NCBI GenBank assembly: GCA_035652815.1
Contig: DASRDB010000003.1
Coordinates: forward strand, 744,001-808,000
Source: DASRDB01 sp035652815
GTDB lineage: Bacteria > Chloroflexota > Ktedonobacteria > Ktedonobacterales > Ktedonobacteraceae
Length of the DNA stretch: 64,000 nt
Direction of reading: 5' to 3'
How positions within the stretch are numbered: position 1 is the stretch's first letter; every line of letters starts with the position of its first letter. The translations under genes were made by a program, and so were the position numbers. Below the pieces are notes generated by a model. It saw only the letters and a list, made by a program, of their open reading frames with translations, did no database searches and was not told where the DNA came from. Positions 7,860 to 15,597 of the stretch are shown here, in pieces.

Positions 7860-8804
7860 TCATCGCGTGACCAGTTCAAAGGCCTCGTTCCAGTCTCGCG
7901 CGAACCGTTCCAGGCTAAAGCGTTGTTGCGCGAGTTCGCGAGCGTTTGCCCCCAATCGCCGGGCCTCCTGAGGATTTGCCAGCAATGCTCGCATATGTTC
8001 AATCAATTCCTCTACGTTGCAGGAGATAAACCCGTTTTTACCATGCTCGATCACCGTTGGTAACTCGGTTGTCGCCAGGGCTACGACGGGCATCCCAATG
8101 GTCATAGCCTCAATGACGGCTAATGGCAGGCTGGTGTAGCGAATGGGGCTAAATAGGAAGCGATAATTCGCTACCAGCCGGTGCAGGTCACGGTACGGCA
8201 CATCACCTAACCCGCCAAACTCCTCGGTCTCCATACCCACCACCTCTAACGGCACCCGCTCGCGGGTCTGTTGAAAAATATCGTATCCAGCGATGCGCGG
8301 TCGCTTCTGCATCCCATTGATAACTGTGATGCCCTGCTCAAGATGGCCGCTATAACGGGCGCGTGGATCAATGGCAACGCTGTGTTCAATGACCATCGTG
8401 GGTGTGCGACCGTTATCCCACATCAGCCGATTATAATGAGTAACGTGAACCAGCAGCACATTCGGGTCATCGATAGGATGGCGCGTATCGACCGCGTGTG
8501 GCTTGGGCGTGTTATGCTCCAGGTAGATTTTCGGCAGACGCTGCTGCTCTGGGCTCAAAATCTCTGGCCCATCCTCGAAGAAATTTTTCGGCGTTTGATA
8601 GATCACCAGGTCGAGTTTCAAATCGCGCACCTGCTCAGCAGGCACCTCTTGCATATAATCCGGCAAATCAAAGGTTCTCCCGCGCCCGCCATAGCCTTCC
8701 GGGCGACCAGGTTTGATGGGCAGGTACCAGTTATGCTCGATACGCGCCAGGGTATTCAGATAGCTACCATGAATATGCCAGATCAATATGTTGAGACGTC
8801 GCAC
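7860..8804 (-). CDS. Glycosyltransferase family 4-like (group 1) protein
   Basis: A 314-aa GT-B protein. The C-terminal half has LFSPIRYTSLPLAVIEAM and GMPVVALATTELPTVIEHGKN, the usual donor-binding region of group 1 glycosyltransferases; the N-terminal domain is short and divergent. I chose the GTG at 8804 because AAGGAGGG lies 7 nt upstream. It then overlaps the preceding GT9 gene by 22 bp. Longer in-frame starts would overlap much more. Substrate unknown. Confidence 0.8.
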   Translation of the reverse strand: MRRLNILIWHIHGSYLNTLARIEHNWYLPIKPGRPEGYGGRGRTFDLPDYMQEVPAEQVRDLKLDLVIYQTPKNFFEDGPEILSPEQQRLPKIYLEHNTPKPHAVDTRHPIDDPNVLLVHVTHYNRLMWDNGRTPTMVIEHSVAIDPRARYSGHLEQGITVINGMQKRPRIAGYDIFQQTRERVPLEVVGMETEEFGGLGDVPYRDLHRLVANYRFLFSPIRYTSLPLAVIEAMTIGMPVVALATTELPTVIEHGKNGFISCNVEELIEHMRALLANPQEARRLGANARELAQQRFSLERFARDWNEAFELVTR

Positions 8805-9853
8805 GAAATTCCCTCCTTCACCAGCAACCGGACAGCAGCCTCGATCACGCGCTCCGGTCGAATGCCTCGCAGGCAGCCATGATCGATAGGACATTCCCAG
8901 AAGTTACACGGACTACACGGCACCGGATGCCGCACAATTGGATGTCGCTCGCTATCCAGAGGCGACCAGCGCACCGGGTCAGCCGGGCCAAAGACCGTCA
9001 CGCTCGGCGTATTGACTGCGCAGGCGATATGTGACGGGCCTGTATCATTGGTGACAAACAAATCAAGTTGCCCAATCAAGGCTGCCAAGCCACCCAGCGA
9101 TGTTTTCCCGGCCAGATTAATCGCGGGTGTCTTCATCGCCTTCACCACCGCCTGCACAGTCTCCAATTCGTCCGGCCCACCCGTCAGAATAATCTGCCCA
9201 CCCGTCCGCCTTGCCAGTTCATCCGCCACACGCGCAAAACGCTTCGCAGGCCAGCGCCTTGCAGGTGGACGCGCCCCGGCGTGAATGCCAATCCAGGGCC
9301 GGTTGGCTCGTGGCAGGTCTCGTAATAAGGCTGCGCCCTCTCTCTGATCTTCCGACAAAAGCGGAAACTCCAACCGCGTATCCTCCGCGCTGCATCCCAC
9401 CAGTGCTACAAGGCCCAGATTGCGCTTTATTTCATGTATATCTTGCGGATAGGGCGCGCCAATTGTTAATCCTTCCGGTTGCTCATCGAGGAAGTAGCCC
9501 ACCATCACTTTGCCGCCTAACGCCAGCGCCACTTCGTTACTGATGCGCCCATCACCATGCATCTGAAGCACCAGGTCATAGCCATATGCCCGTTGCTCCT
9601 CAAAGAAACGCTGCGTTCCCTCCGCATCTCCCTCGGCCTCTGAAATGCCGGGATAGCCCGCGAACTCAACAAAGCGATCTATGTAACGAGCGAAACGGCG
9701 GGCAAACACCGCTGCCCAGGGCAGGCCAATCAGGGTAATCTCCGCCTTTGGAAAGCGTTTGCGCAATGCGCGCAGGGCAGGCACCGCCACCAGCATATCC
9801 CCCAGTTGCAGGGCGCGAAAGATAGCGATACGTTTGGGCGAACCACTATTCAT
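8783..9853 (-). CDS. Glycosyltransferase family 9 (heptosyltransferase-like), copy 3
   Basis: A 356-aa protein of the ADP-heptose:LPS heptosyltransferase family. It shows the N-terminal RALQLGDMLVAVPALRALR, WIGIHAGARPPARRWPAKRF (the HPG/HAG sugar-nucleotide region), ILTGGPDE and LFVTNDTGPSHIACAVNTPS (the D-TGP-H motif). A cysteine-rich stretch near the end (PCSPCNFWECPIDHGC) is shared with the two neighbouring paralogues. It overlaps the previous gene by 4 nt. With gmhAB-hldE upstream, ADP-heptose is the most likely donor. Confidence 0.88.
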   Translation of the reverse strand: MNSGSPKRIAIFRALQLGDMLVAVPALRALRKRFPKAEITLIGLPWAAVFARRFARYIDRFVEFAGYPGISEAEGDAEGTQRFFEEQRAYGYDLVLQMHGDGRISNEVALALGGKVMVGYFLDEQPEGLTIGAPYPQDIHEIKRNLGLVALVGCSAEDTRLEFPLLSEDQREGAALLRDLPRANRPWIGIHAGARPPARRWPAKRFARVADELARRTGGQIILTGGPDELETVQAVVKAMKTPAINLAGKTSLGGLAALIGQLDLFVTNDTGPSHIACAVNTPSVTVFGPADPVRWSPLDSERHPIVRHPVPCSPCNFWECPIDHGCLRGIRPERVIEAAVRLLVKEGISCDVSTY

Positions 9854-10953
9854 GCATTTCCTCCCGGCAGCAGCGAGGCCTTCGCAACGCTGACCGTACC
9901 CGCCGCAACCAGCAGCGTCTCCACCTCGTCAACCACCTCTTCCGGCGAGATATCCAGGCAGGGCTGACCAATGGGGCAGGTGAACAGGTAGCAGGGATGG
10001 CACGGCGTCGGCCTGCGCAGCAAACGCGAGCGCGTGTGACGCGGCCTCCACTGCTCCTCATAATCAGTGCCGGAGAAGAGTACGACCACCGGAGTTCTCA
10101 CCGCATCCGCGAGATGCATCGGCAGCGTATCGTTGCAGATAACCAGCTTCGCGCCTTCCAACAACGCCGCATATTCCGAAAGCATGGTGCCGCCAATCAA
10201 TGCTCCAGCTTGCGGCGCGTGTTCAAGCACCTCCTGCACCAGATCGCGTTCTTTTTCCACGCCCGTCACCAGCACCTGCCAGCCACGCCGCGTCAACAGC
10301 CGCGTCAACACGCCAAAGCGCTCAGCAGGATACCGCCGGGCCTGGGCGCTTGCTCCTGGATGCAGCAGCAGATATGGCTCGTCGGGGTTCAATCCCGCCT
10401 TGCGCAATAATTCCGGCACAGCCGCTCTTGCTTCCCGCGAAATCATCACGCACAGGCTGCGGTCTCGCGCCACAAAGCCGAGATGCTCCACCAGCCGCAG
10501 ATTACGTTCCACCTGATGCAATTCATCGGGCGACCCTTTCAGTTCGGTCGTCAATGTGCCGCCGCCAAATTCTTTCGATTCGCCCGCCCGCAATGGAATA
10601 CGCGCCAGATAGCAGACATAACCCGGCGTATGAGGCGTCTGGCTAAACGAGGTAAAGATGAGGGCCGCGTCAAAATGACGTGCCGCCAGCAGGTCAATCA
10701 ATTCGCGCTCCCGACCGGGGTCAAACGGCATGCGCCCGCCCACATCCTGCCAGATAGGCCTCCATGTAATTACGTCATCGATCCACGGCAAAAGCGGAGC
10801 CGCCGTCGAGCCTGCCGGACTCGCCAGCAGCGTCAAACGCGCCTGGGGTGAAGTCTCCTTCACAGCACGCAAGGCGGGACCAAGCATGAGGATGTCGCCA
10901 ATATTATCCAGGCGCACCGCCAGAATGTTTTTCGCCTCAAGCCATCCGTTCAT
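9850..10953 (-). CDS. Glycosyltransferase family 9 (heptosyltransferase-like), copy 2
   Basis: A 367-aa GT9 paralogue. Motifs: ILAVRLDNIGDILMLGPALR, LLLHPGASAQARRYPAERF, LVTGVEKE and LVICNDTLPMHLADAVRTPV. The C-terminal cysteine cluster is PCHPCYLFTCPIGQPC. The conserved TGP-H motif is changed to DTLPMH (Leu in place of Gly), a small deviation from the family. It is joined to both neighbours by 4-nt overlaps, so it is translated with them from one message. Confidence 0.87.
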   Translation of the reverse strand: MNGWLEAKNILAVRLDNIGDILMLGPALRAVKETSPQARLTLLASPAGSTAAPLLPWIDDVITWRPIWQDVGGRMPFDPGRERELIDLLAARHFDAALIFTSFSQTPHTPGYVCYLARIPLRAGESKEFGGGTLTTELKGSPDELHQVERNLRLVEHLGFVARDRSLCVMISREARAAVPELLRKAGLNPDEPYLLLHPGASAQARRYPAERFGVLTRLLTRRGWQVLVTGVEKERDLVQEVLEHAPQAGALIGGTMLSEYAALLEGAKLVICNDTLPMHLADAVRTPVVVLFSGTDYEEQWRPRHTRSRLLRRPTPCHPCYLFTCPIGQPCLDISPEEVVDEVETLLVAAGTVSVAKASLLPGGNA

Positions 10954-12104
10954 ACCACGTTTCCTCTCCGGTTGCTTATCAGTGGTACGGTTTGAGCGCG
11001 GAAATCGCTACAATTACCTGTACACACCTCTAGCAGCAGCCGCGTCGCCGCCTCTACCACCATCTCCGGCGTCACCAACCGCAGGCACTCGTGTCCATAG
11101 GGGCAGATACGGCTATAGCAGATGCGACACGAAACGTCCTGGTACAACTGGCGATGAGGCACGCGCCAGGGCCCCCACTGCTCCGGCGGATTGGTCAGCG
11201 CAAAAAGGGCGATCACAGGCGTCTTCACGGCTGCCGCAATGTGCATCGGCCCCGTGTTGTTCGTCACCGTCAGATCCGCCATCTCGATCAGCGCGCAAAA
11301 CTCCGCGAAGGGCAGCGTGCCTGGAAAGGTCAGGATAGAGTCACGAACGCCAGGAGATACCCGTCCCATAATATTGTCAATCAGCGTCTTCTCATCGCTC
11401 GCGCCTGTAATCGCTACCGTAGCGTCCATTCTCGTTACCAGCAGGTTCACAACTTCCGCGTACATCTCCCAGGGATACGTCCGCGCAGGCATACTACAGC
11501 CGGGATGCACAACCACGAGCGGACGCGACCTATCTACGCCGCGCTCCTGCAACATCTGCGCTATAGTCAAATGGGCCTCATCCGGCACCTTTAGTACAAG
11601 GTCAACTTCTTCAGTGGACATGCCGATGGCTCCCACAAGGTCAAGCCCGCGCTCTACCTCGTGCATCATGCGTTCTGGGTGCTTGTGCCGCGTCGTCAGA
11701 AGGGAGCCAGGGCCGTCAATCGAGGCGGCCACGCGCAAGGGAATTTCAGCGAGATAGCACATATAGGCCGCAGGCAATGAACTCTGCCGGAACGAGGTGA
11801 AGATAATCGCGCCATCAAAATGCTTCTCTTTTAGCAGCGCAATCATCTGCTGCTCGCGCTGGCTATCCTGCGGCAGTTTGTGCCAGGGGTCCATCCAGGG
11901 GGCCGAGTAGACAATGACTTCGTCGATGTCGGGGTTGAGCCTGCCGACCTGCGCCCCTACAGGACTGGCAAGCAGCGTTATTTTCGCCTCTGACAGCGAT
12001 TGGCGAATGGCATGAATGGCAGGAGTCGTTACCAGCACATCGCCCAGATTGTCCAGCCGCACCGCCAGGACATTTCGTACCGAACGCCATTGTTCGTTAA
12101 TCAT
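10950..12104 (-). CDS. Glycosyltransferase family 9 (heptosyltransferase-like), copy 1
   Basis: A 384-aa GT9 enzyme with VLAVRLDNLGDVLVTTPAIH, LVVVHPGCSMPARTYPWEMY and LTVTNNTGPMHIAAAVKTPV. The C-terminal cysteines are CRICYSRICPYGHEC. I chose the start at 12104 (MINEQWRSV) because ACGGAG lies 7-8 nt upstream. It overlaps the end of hldE by 8 bp; a longer frame to 12194 would run deep into hldE. Copies 1-3 share fold and motifs but differ widely, so they are older duplicates that probably add successive sugars. Confidence 0.87.
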   Translation of the reverse strand: MINEQWRSVRNVLAVRLDNLGDVLVTTPAIHAIRQSLSEAKITLLASPVGAQVGRLNPDIDEVIVYSAPWMDPWHKLPQDSQREQQMIALLKEKHFDGAIIFTSFRQSSLPAAYMCYLAEIPLRVAASIDGPGSLLTTRHKHPERMMHEVERGLDLVGAIGMSTEEVDLVLKVPDEAHLTIAQMLQERGVDRSRPLVVVHPGCSMPARTYPWEMYAEVVNLLVTRMDATVAITGASDEKTLIDNIMGRVSPGVRDSILTFPGTLPFAEFCALIEMADLTVTNNTGPMHIAAAVKTPVIALFALTNPPEQWGPWRVPHRQLYQDVSCRICYSRICPYGHECLRLVTPEMVVEAATRLLLEVCTGNCSDFRAQTVPLISNRRGNVV

Positions 12105-13671
12105 GGGGTAACTCCGTTCTACCAGGTTCCTGCCCTGTTGCGCTCTCCTGCGCAACAAAATCGCCATCGCCTGCCAGAGCCAGGATACGATCAATCACCC
12201 TGCTGGTGCTGATGCTGCCCACCAGCGGCAGAATGACGACCTTTCCGCCTACTTCCTCTACCGTCTGCGCCTCTGGCAATTCCTCGTTGGCATAATCTCC
12301 GCCTTTGACATGGAAATGCGGGCGCAGGGCGCGAATGAGTTCCGTGGGCGTTTCCTCGTCGAAGCGCACCACGTAATCTACCGGATCAAGCGCCGCCACC
12401 AGCGCCATGCGGTCGCGTTCACTATTGATGGGTCTATGCTTGCCCTTCATGCGTTGCACGCTGCGATCGCTGTTCACTCCCACGACCAGGATATTTCCTA
12501 ACGCCTTCGCCTGTCGTAGGAAATGCACGTGTCCGGCGTGCAGGATATCGAAAACGCCGTTAGTAAAGACGATGGTCTTGCCAGCCGCCCGCTCTTTCTC
12601 CAACGCACCTTTTAAACGTTCAAGTCGCTGCTTATGGGAAAGAGTCTCCGGGTCTTGCTCAGCATGGTCGCGCAGGCTGACCCGTTGCAGCAATTCCTGA
12701 TAATGCACCAGTGATGTCCAGCGTTTGGCAACTGCAATAGCCGCTGCATCAATGCCAATGCGCGCCGCCTCATCCAGACTCGCGCCAGAGGCAAGCGACA
12801 ACGCCAGCGCCGCCGCGAAGGAATCGCCCGCGCCAACCACGTTTGCCTGCTGCACCGGATGCGCCGGAACGTGGCGGGTGTTTCCCTGGCGGTCAATGAG
12901 AAAGACGCCATCGGCAGCCATCGTAATCGCCGCACTTTCAGCATCGATCAGCGACAGCAGTTGTCGCCCTACCAGCTCCATCTCTGCTCGCGTATTCCCA
13001 CTTTCTGCTAAAGGCGTCTTCGTGCCACGTTGATATTCAACCAGCAGCCGCGCCTCTAAATGGTTGGGTGTGACAATCGTTGCGCCGCAATTACGGAAAC
13101 GGTACAGGTCTTTGGAGTCCACCAGTAATACGCCGGGATGTCTGGCCCGCAGTTCGCACAGCCGCTCGATCATTTCATCGAAAATCACGCCATAGCAGTA
13201 GTCCGATACGATTACCAGGTCGCAACTCGGATAGACCTCTTCCAGCAACTCTAGCAACCTGCGCTTGCTCTCATCTGTGTATTCGCTGTACGTCTCGTCA
13301 TCGAAGCGCACCACGAATTGACCATCAGCCAGAATGCGCAATTTATGCAGCGTGCTTGCTCGTTCATCTACCACCAGGAAGGCATCGTCAACACCCTGTT
13401 CGCGCAGCGCGGTACGCAGCAGCGAACCTGCCGTATCGCGTCCGGTGAAGCCGAGGAAGACAACATCTGCCTCGAGTGCCCGCAGGTTGGCGGCAGTATT
13501 GGCCGCGCCACCTGGAAGGCGTCGTTCTGACGTCTTACGTACAACTGGTACTGGCCCTTCGCTGCATAGGCGGGCCGCCGTTCCTTCAAAGTAGGTATCG
13601 AGCATGGCATCGCCGATCACAAGGGCGCGTAGATGGCGAAAGTTGCGCACAATGGAAACCGCTGTGGTCAT
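12097..13671 (-). CDS. hldE: Bifunctional heptose-7-phosphate kinase / heptose-1-phosphate adenylyltransferase HldE
   Basis: A 524-aa two-domain enzyme of ADP-heptose synthesis. Residues 1-320 form a PfkB/ribokinase-type kinase (LVIGDAMLDTYFEG, GGAANTAANL, and the anion hole/catalytic VGAGDSFAAALAL). Residues about 345-490 form a cytidylyltransferase-fold adenylyltransferase (FTNGVFDILHAGHVHFL and the C-terminal SISTSRVI). The family phosphorylates D-glycero-D-manno-heptose 7-phosphate at C1 and later adenylylates heptose 1-phosphate. GmhB, which acts between these steps, is encoded just upstream. A 137-bp gap separates it from gmhB, so an internal promoter is possible. Confidence 0.93.
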   Translation of the reverse strand: MTTAVSIVRNFRHLRALVIGDAMLDTYFEGTAARLCSEGPVPVVRKTSERRLPGGAANTAANLRALEADVVFLGFTGRDTAGSLLRTALREQGVDDAFLVVDERASTLHKLRILADGQFVVRFDDETYSEYTDESKRRLLELLEEVYPSCDLVIVSDYCYGVIFDEMIERLCELRARHPGVLLVDSKDLYRFRNCGATIVTPNHLEARLLVEYQRGTKTPLAESGNTRAEMELVGRQLLSLIDAESAAITMAADGVFLIDRQGNTRHVPAHPVQQANVVGAGDSFAAALALSLASGASLDEAARIGIDAAAIAVAKRWTSLVHYQELLQRVSLRDHAEQDPETLSHKQRLERLKGALEKERAAGKTIVFTNGVFDILHAGHVHFLRQAKALGNILVVGVNSDRSVQRMKGKHRPINSERDRMALVAALDPVDYVVRFDEETPTELIRALRPHFHVKGGDYANEELPEAQTVEEVGGKVVILPLVGSISTSRVIDRILALAGDGDFVAQESATGQEPGRTELPHD

Positions 13672-13808
13672 GCATTTCTCCTGAAACGTGTTGGCGACTA
13701 TCTTCCTGGTGCATTTCCACTTGACCTTTTCGGATTGGATGTGTATACTTTCCCTCTGCGGGGTTCAGGAGCCATGTCCCTTTTACGACCCGCTTAATGG
13801 TACTGCAA

Positions 13809-14447
13809 CTAGACCAGGTGAACCCGGTTCGCGTCGAGTGGCACCTGCCAGGATGATGGCCGATAATCTAGCTCTGCATCTTCCAGCAAATGTTCGTAGT
13901 ACTGCACGATACGCAGGGCATGCTTTGTATCTCGCGCCACAAAATCAGGACAGCGCAGCCAGTTCGTAGGCAACGGTTCCGTACCCAGATCAACCAGCAC
14001 AGTACGGCATCTCGCCCGGTTTCCAGCCTCGATATCGTCAAGAATATCGCCGAGAAACCAGGATGCCGACAAGTCTATATGCAGGTCGCGAGCAGCCCGT
14101 AACAACATGCCAGGCTGTGGCTTCCGGCAACTACAGCGTATCGCCAGTTCTGGAAGTACTCCCTCGGGATGATGCGGACAATAATAAATCGCGTCCAGGT
14201 ATACCCCCATGCCCGCCAGTTGCTCGCGCAGGTAATCGTGCATGCGCTGCAAATCCGCCTCGGTAAAGTACCCACGAGCAATGCCCGCTTGATTGGTAAT
14301 CACCACTAAGCGAAAGCCCACCGCTTGCAGGCTGCGCAATTCGGGAGCTATATCCTCGTAGAGTACCAGCTCTTCCGGCTGCGATGGATAATGGCGCGGA
14401 TGAACAAGCGTCCCATCTCGGTCAAGAAATAACGCCCGCTGCTTCAT
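13809..14447 (-). CDS. gmhB: D-glycero-D-manno-heptose 1,7-bisphosphate 7-phosphatase GmhB
   Basis: A 212-aa HAD-superfamily phosphatase of the histidinol-phosphatase/GmhB type. It has the nucleophile motif ALFLDRDGTLVHP, motif II in VVITNQAGIARG, a zinc-binding segment CPHHPEG...CSCRKPQPGM, and the acidic motif GDILDDIEAG. It removes the C7 phosphate so HldE can adenylylate C1. The start at 14447 overlaps the gmhA stop by 4 nt (ATGA). Compared with shorter homologues it has an extra tail of about 20 residues. Confidence 0.92.
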   Translation of the reverse strand: MKQRALFLDRDGTLVHPRHYPSQPEELVLYEDIAPELRSLQAVGFRLVVITNQAGIARGYFTEADLQRMHDYLREQLAGMGVYLDAIYYCPHHPEGVLPELAIRCSCRKPQPGMLLRAARDLHIDLSASWFLGDILDDIEAGNRARCRTVLVDLGTEPLPTNWLRCPDFVARDTKHALRIVQYYEHLLEDAELDYRPSSWQVPLDANRVHLV

Positions 14448-15163
14448 GCCGTTGGCTCTCCATTCCCCTGCGAGGAAGTGCAAGAGCTTTCGTTACCATA
14501 CACGTTGCAGGACGCTAGCTCAGACTCAACAATGCCACACAGGATATGTGTCACCATCATGTGCAGTTCCTGCGCGATCGCCGTATCCACCGCTGGCACG
14601 CGCACCGCCACGCGCGCAAGGCGTTCCAGGCGGCTTGGGCGCTCCCCCGTAACGGCAAGCACGTTCATCTGGCTCCGCCGTCCTATGCGAGCCGCCCGCA
14701 CCAGATTCTCGGACTCCCCGCTTGTGCTGAAGGCAACAAAGAGATCTCCTGCCTGACCAAAGGCGCGTATCTGGCGAGCAAATACATCCGCATAGCCATA
14801 ATCGTTGGCAACGGCGGTCAAAATAGAGGTATCGGTGGTGAGGGATAATACCGGGTATGCTTCCCGCTCTTTCTTAAAGCGTCCTACCAGTTCGGCGGCA
14901 AAATGTTGCGCCTCGGCGGCGCTTCCCCCATTTCCAGCCACCAGCACTTTATGCCCGCTTCGCAGCGTCTCCACAAGCAGCTCCGCCGCGTCTGCTACGC
15001 TGTTGGCGCGAGCCATAAATTGCGCCAGAGCGGTTTCCAGGACTACACGCCGACACGCTAACTCGCTTAACACAACATCGTAGTACGCTGGATATCCGGC
15101 TTCTGGCGATAGTGACAGGTCTGGCAATACCAGACCCATCTGCTCTTTACTATTCAACATCAT
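14444..15163 (-). CDS. gmhA: Sedoheptulose 7-phosphate isomerase GmhA
   Basis: A 239-aa SIS-domain isomerase that converts sedoheptulose 7-phosphate to D-glycero-D-manno-heptose 7-phosphate, the first step to ADP-heptose. Motifs: LVAGNGGSAAEAQHFAAELV, LTTDTSILTAVANDYGYADV and FSTSGESENLVRAARIG. N- and C-terminal extensions make it longer than the roughly 195-aa E. coli enzyme. It is the first gene of the ten-gene minus-strand cluster, so the operon promoter should lie in 15164-15330. Confidence 0.92.
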   Translation of the reverse strand: MMLNSKEQMGLVLPDLSLSPEAGYPAYYDVVLSELACRRVVLETALAQFMARANSVADAAELLVETLRSGHKVLVAGNGGSAAEAQHFAAELVGRFKKEREAYPVLSLTTDTSILTAVANDYGYADVFARQIRAFGQAGDLFVAFSTSGESENLVRAARIGRRSQMNVLAVTGERPSRLERLARVAVRVPAVDTAIAQELHMMVTHILCGIVESELASCNVYGNESSCTSSQGNGEPTA

Positions 15164-15435
15164 TTTCTCTAAACGCAGCTAAAAAGCTTACATTTTCCCA
15201 GTAAGCGACTGAAGTAGTAAAGCTCCTTTCGAGAAGAAGCGATAATCGATTAACCCACAACTAATAGTAATAGGCTATCGATAAATGACACAAGTGAACA
15301 ATAAAATTTCTAAGCCGCTTCTAAAGATGTTCTAAGAATTCTTTAAACATTTGCGCTTGTTATCATTACTCTCAAAGAAACTAAACGCTTTTTTCTTTCA
15401 ATTGCGCGAAATGTTGAACTTTGACGAATAAAAGA

Positions 15436-15521
15436 TGTCATGCTGAGCTGCGCTCAGCATCTGCGTGTCCCACCGATTCATGTGTCGGGACGACAGATGC
15501 TTCGCTGCGCTCAGCATGACA
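15436..15521. repeat. Palindromic intergenic repeat, family A
   Basis: A TGTCATGCTGAG...CTCAGCATGACA palindrome with the GATGCTTCGCTGCG core of family A. It sits in the 434-bp gap (15164-15597) between divergent gmhA and the APC transporter. The rest of the gap is AT-rich. It contains a small GCTTAC/GTAAGC hairpin at 15187-15207 in the presumed gmhA leader, and no gene I can support. Confidence 0.8.
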
Positions 15522-15597
15522 CTGACACTCCTCTGCTGTAGAGTACGTGTTACATTTGAATAGCTATAAAGAGAGCAAACGCACAGGGGAGAAGTAT

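Noticed and set aside
6473..8002. Longer GT4 frame starting at 8002
   Set aside because: It would overlap the preceding glycosyltransferase gene by 143 bp. The start at 7801 has a good ribosome binding site.
15164..15330. Riboswitch before gmhA
   Set aside because: Only one small 6-bp hairpin is visible; no known riboswitch core could be recognised.
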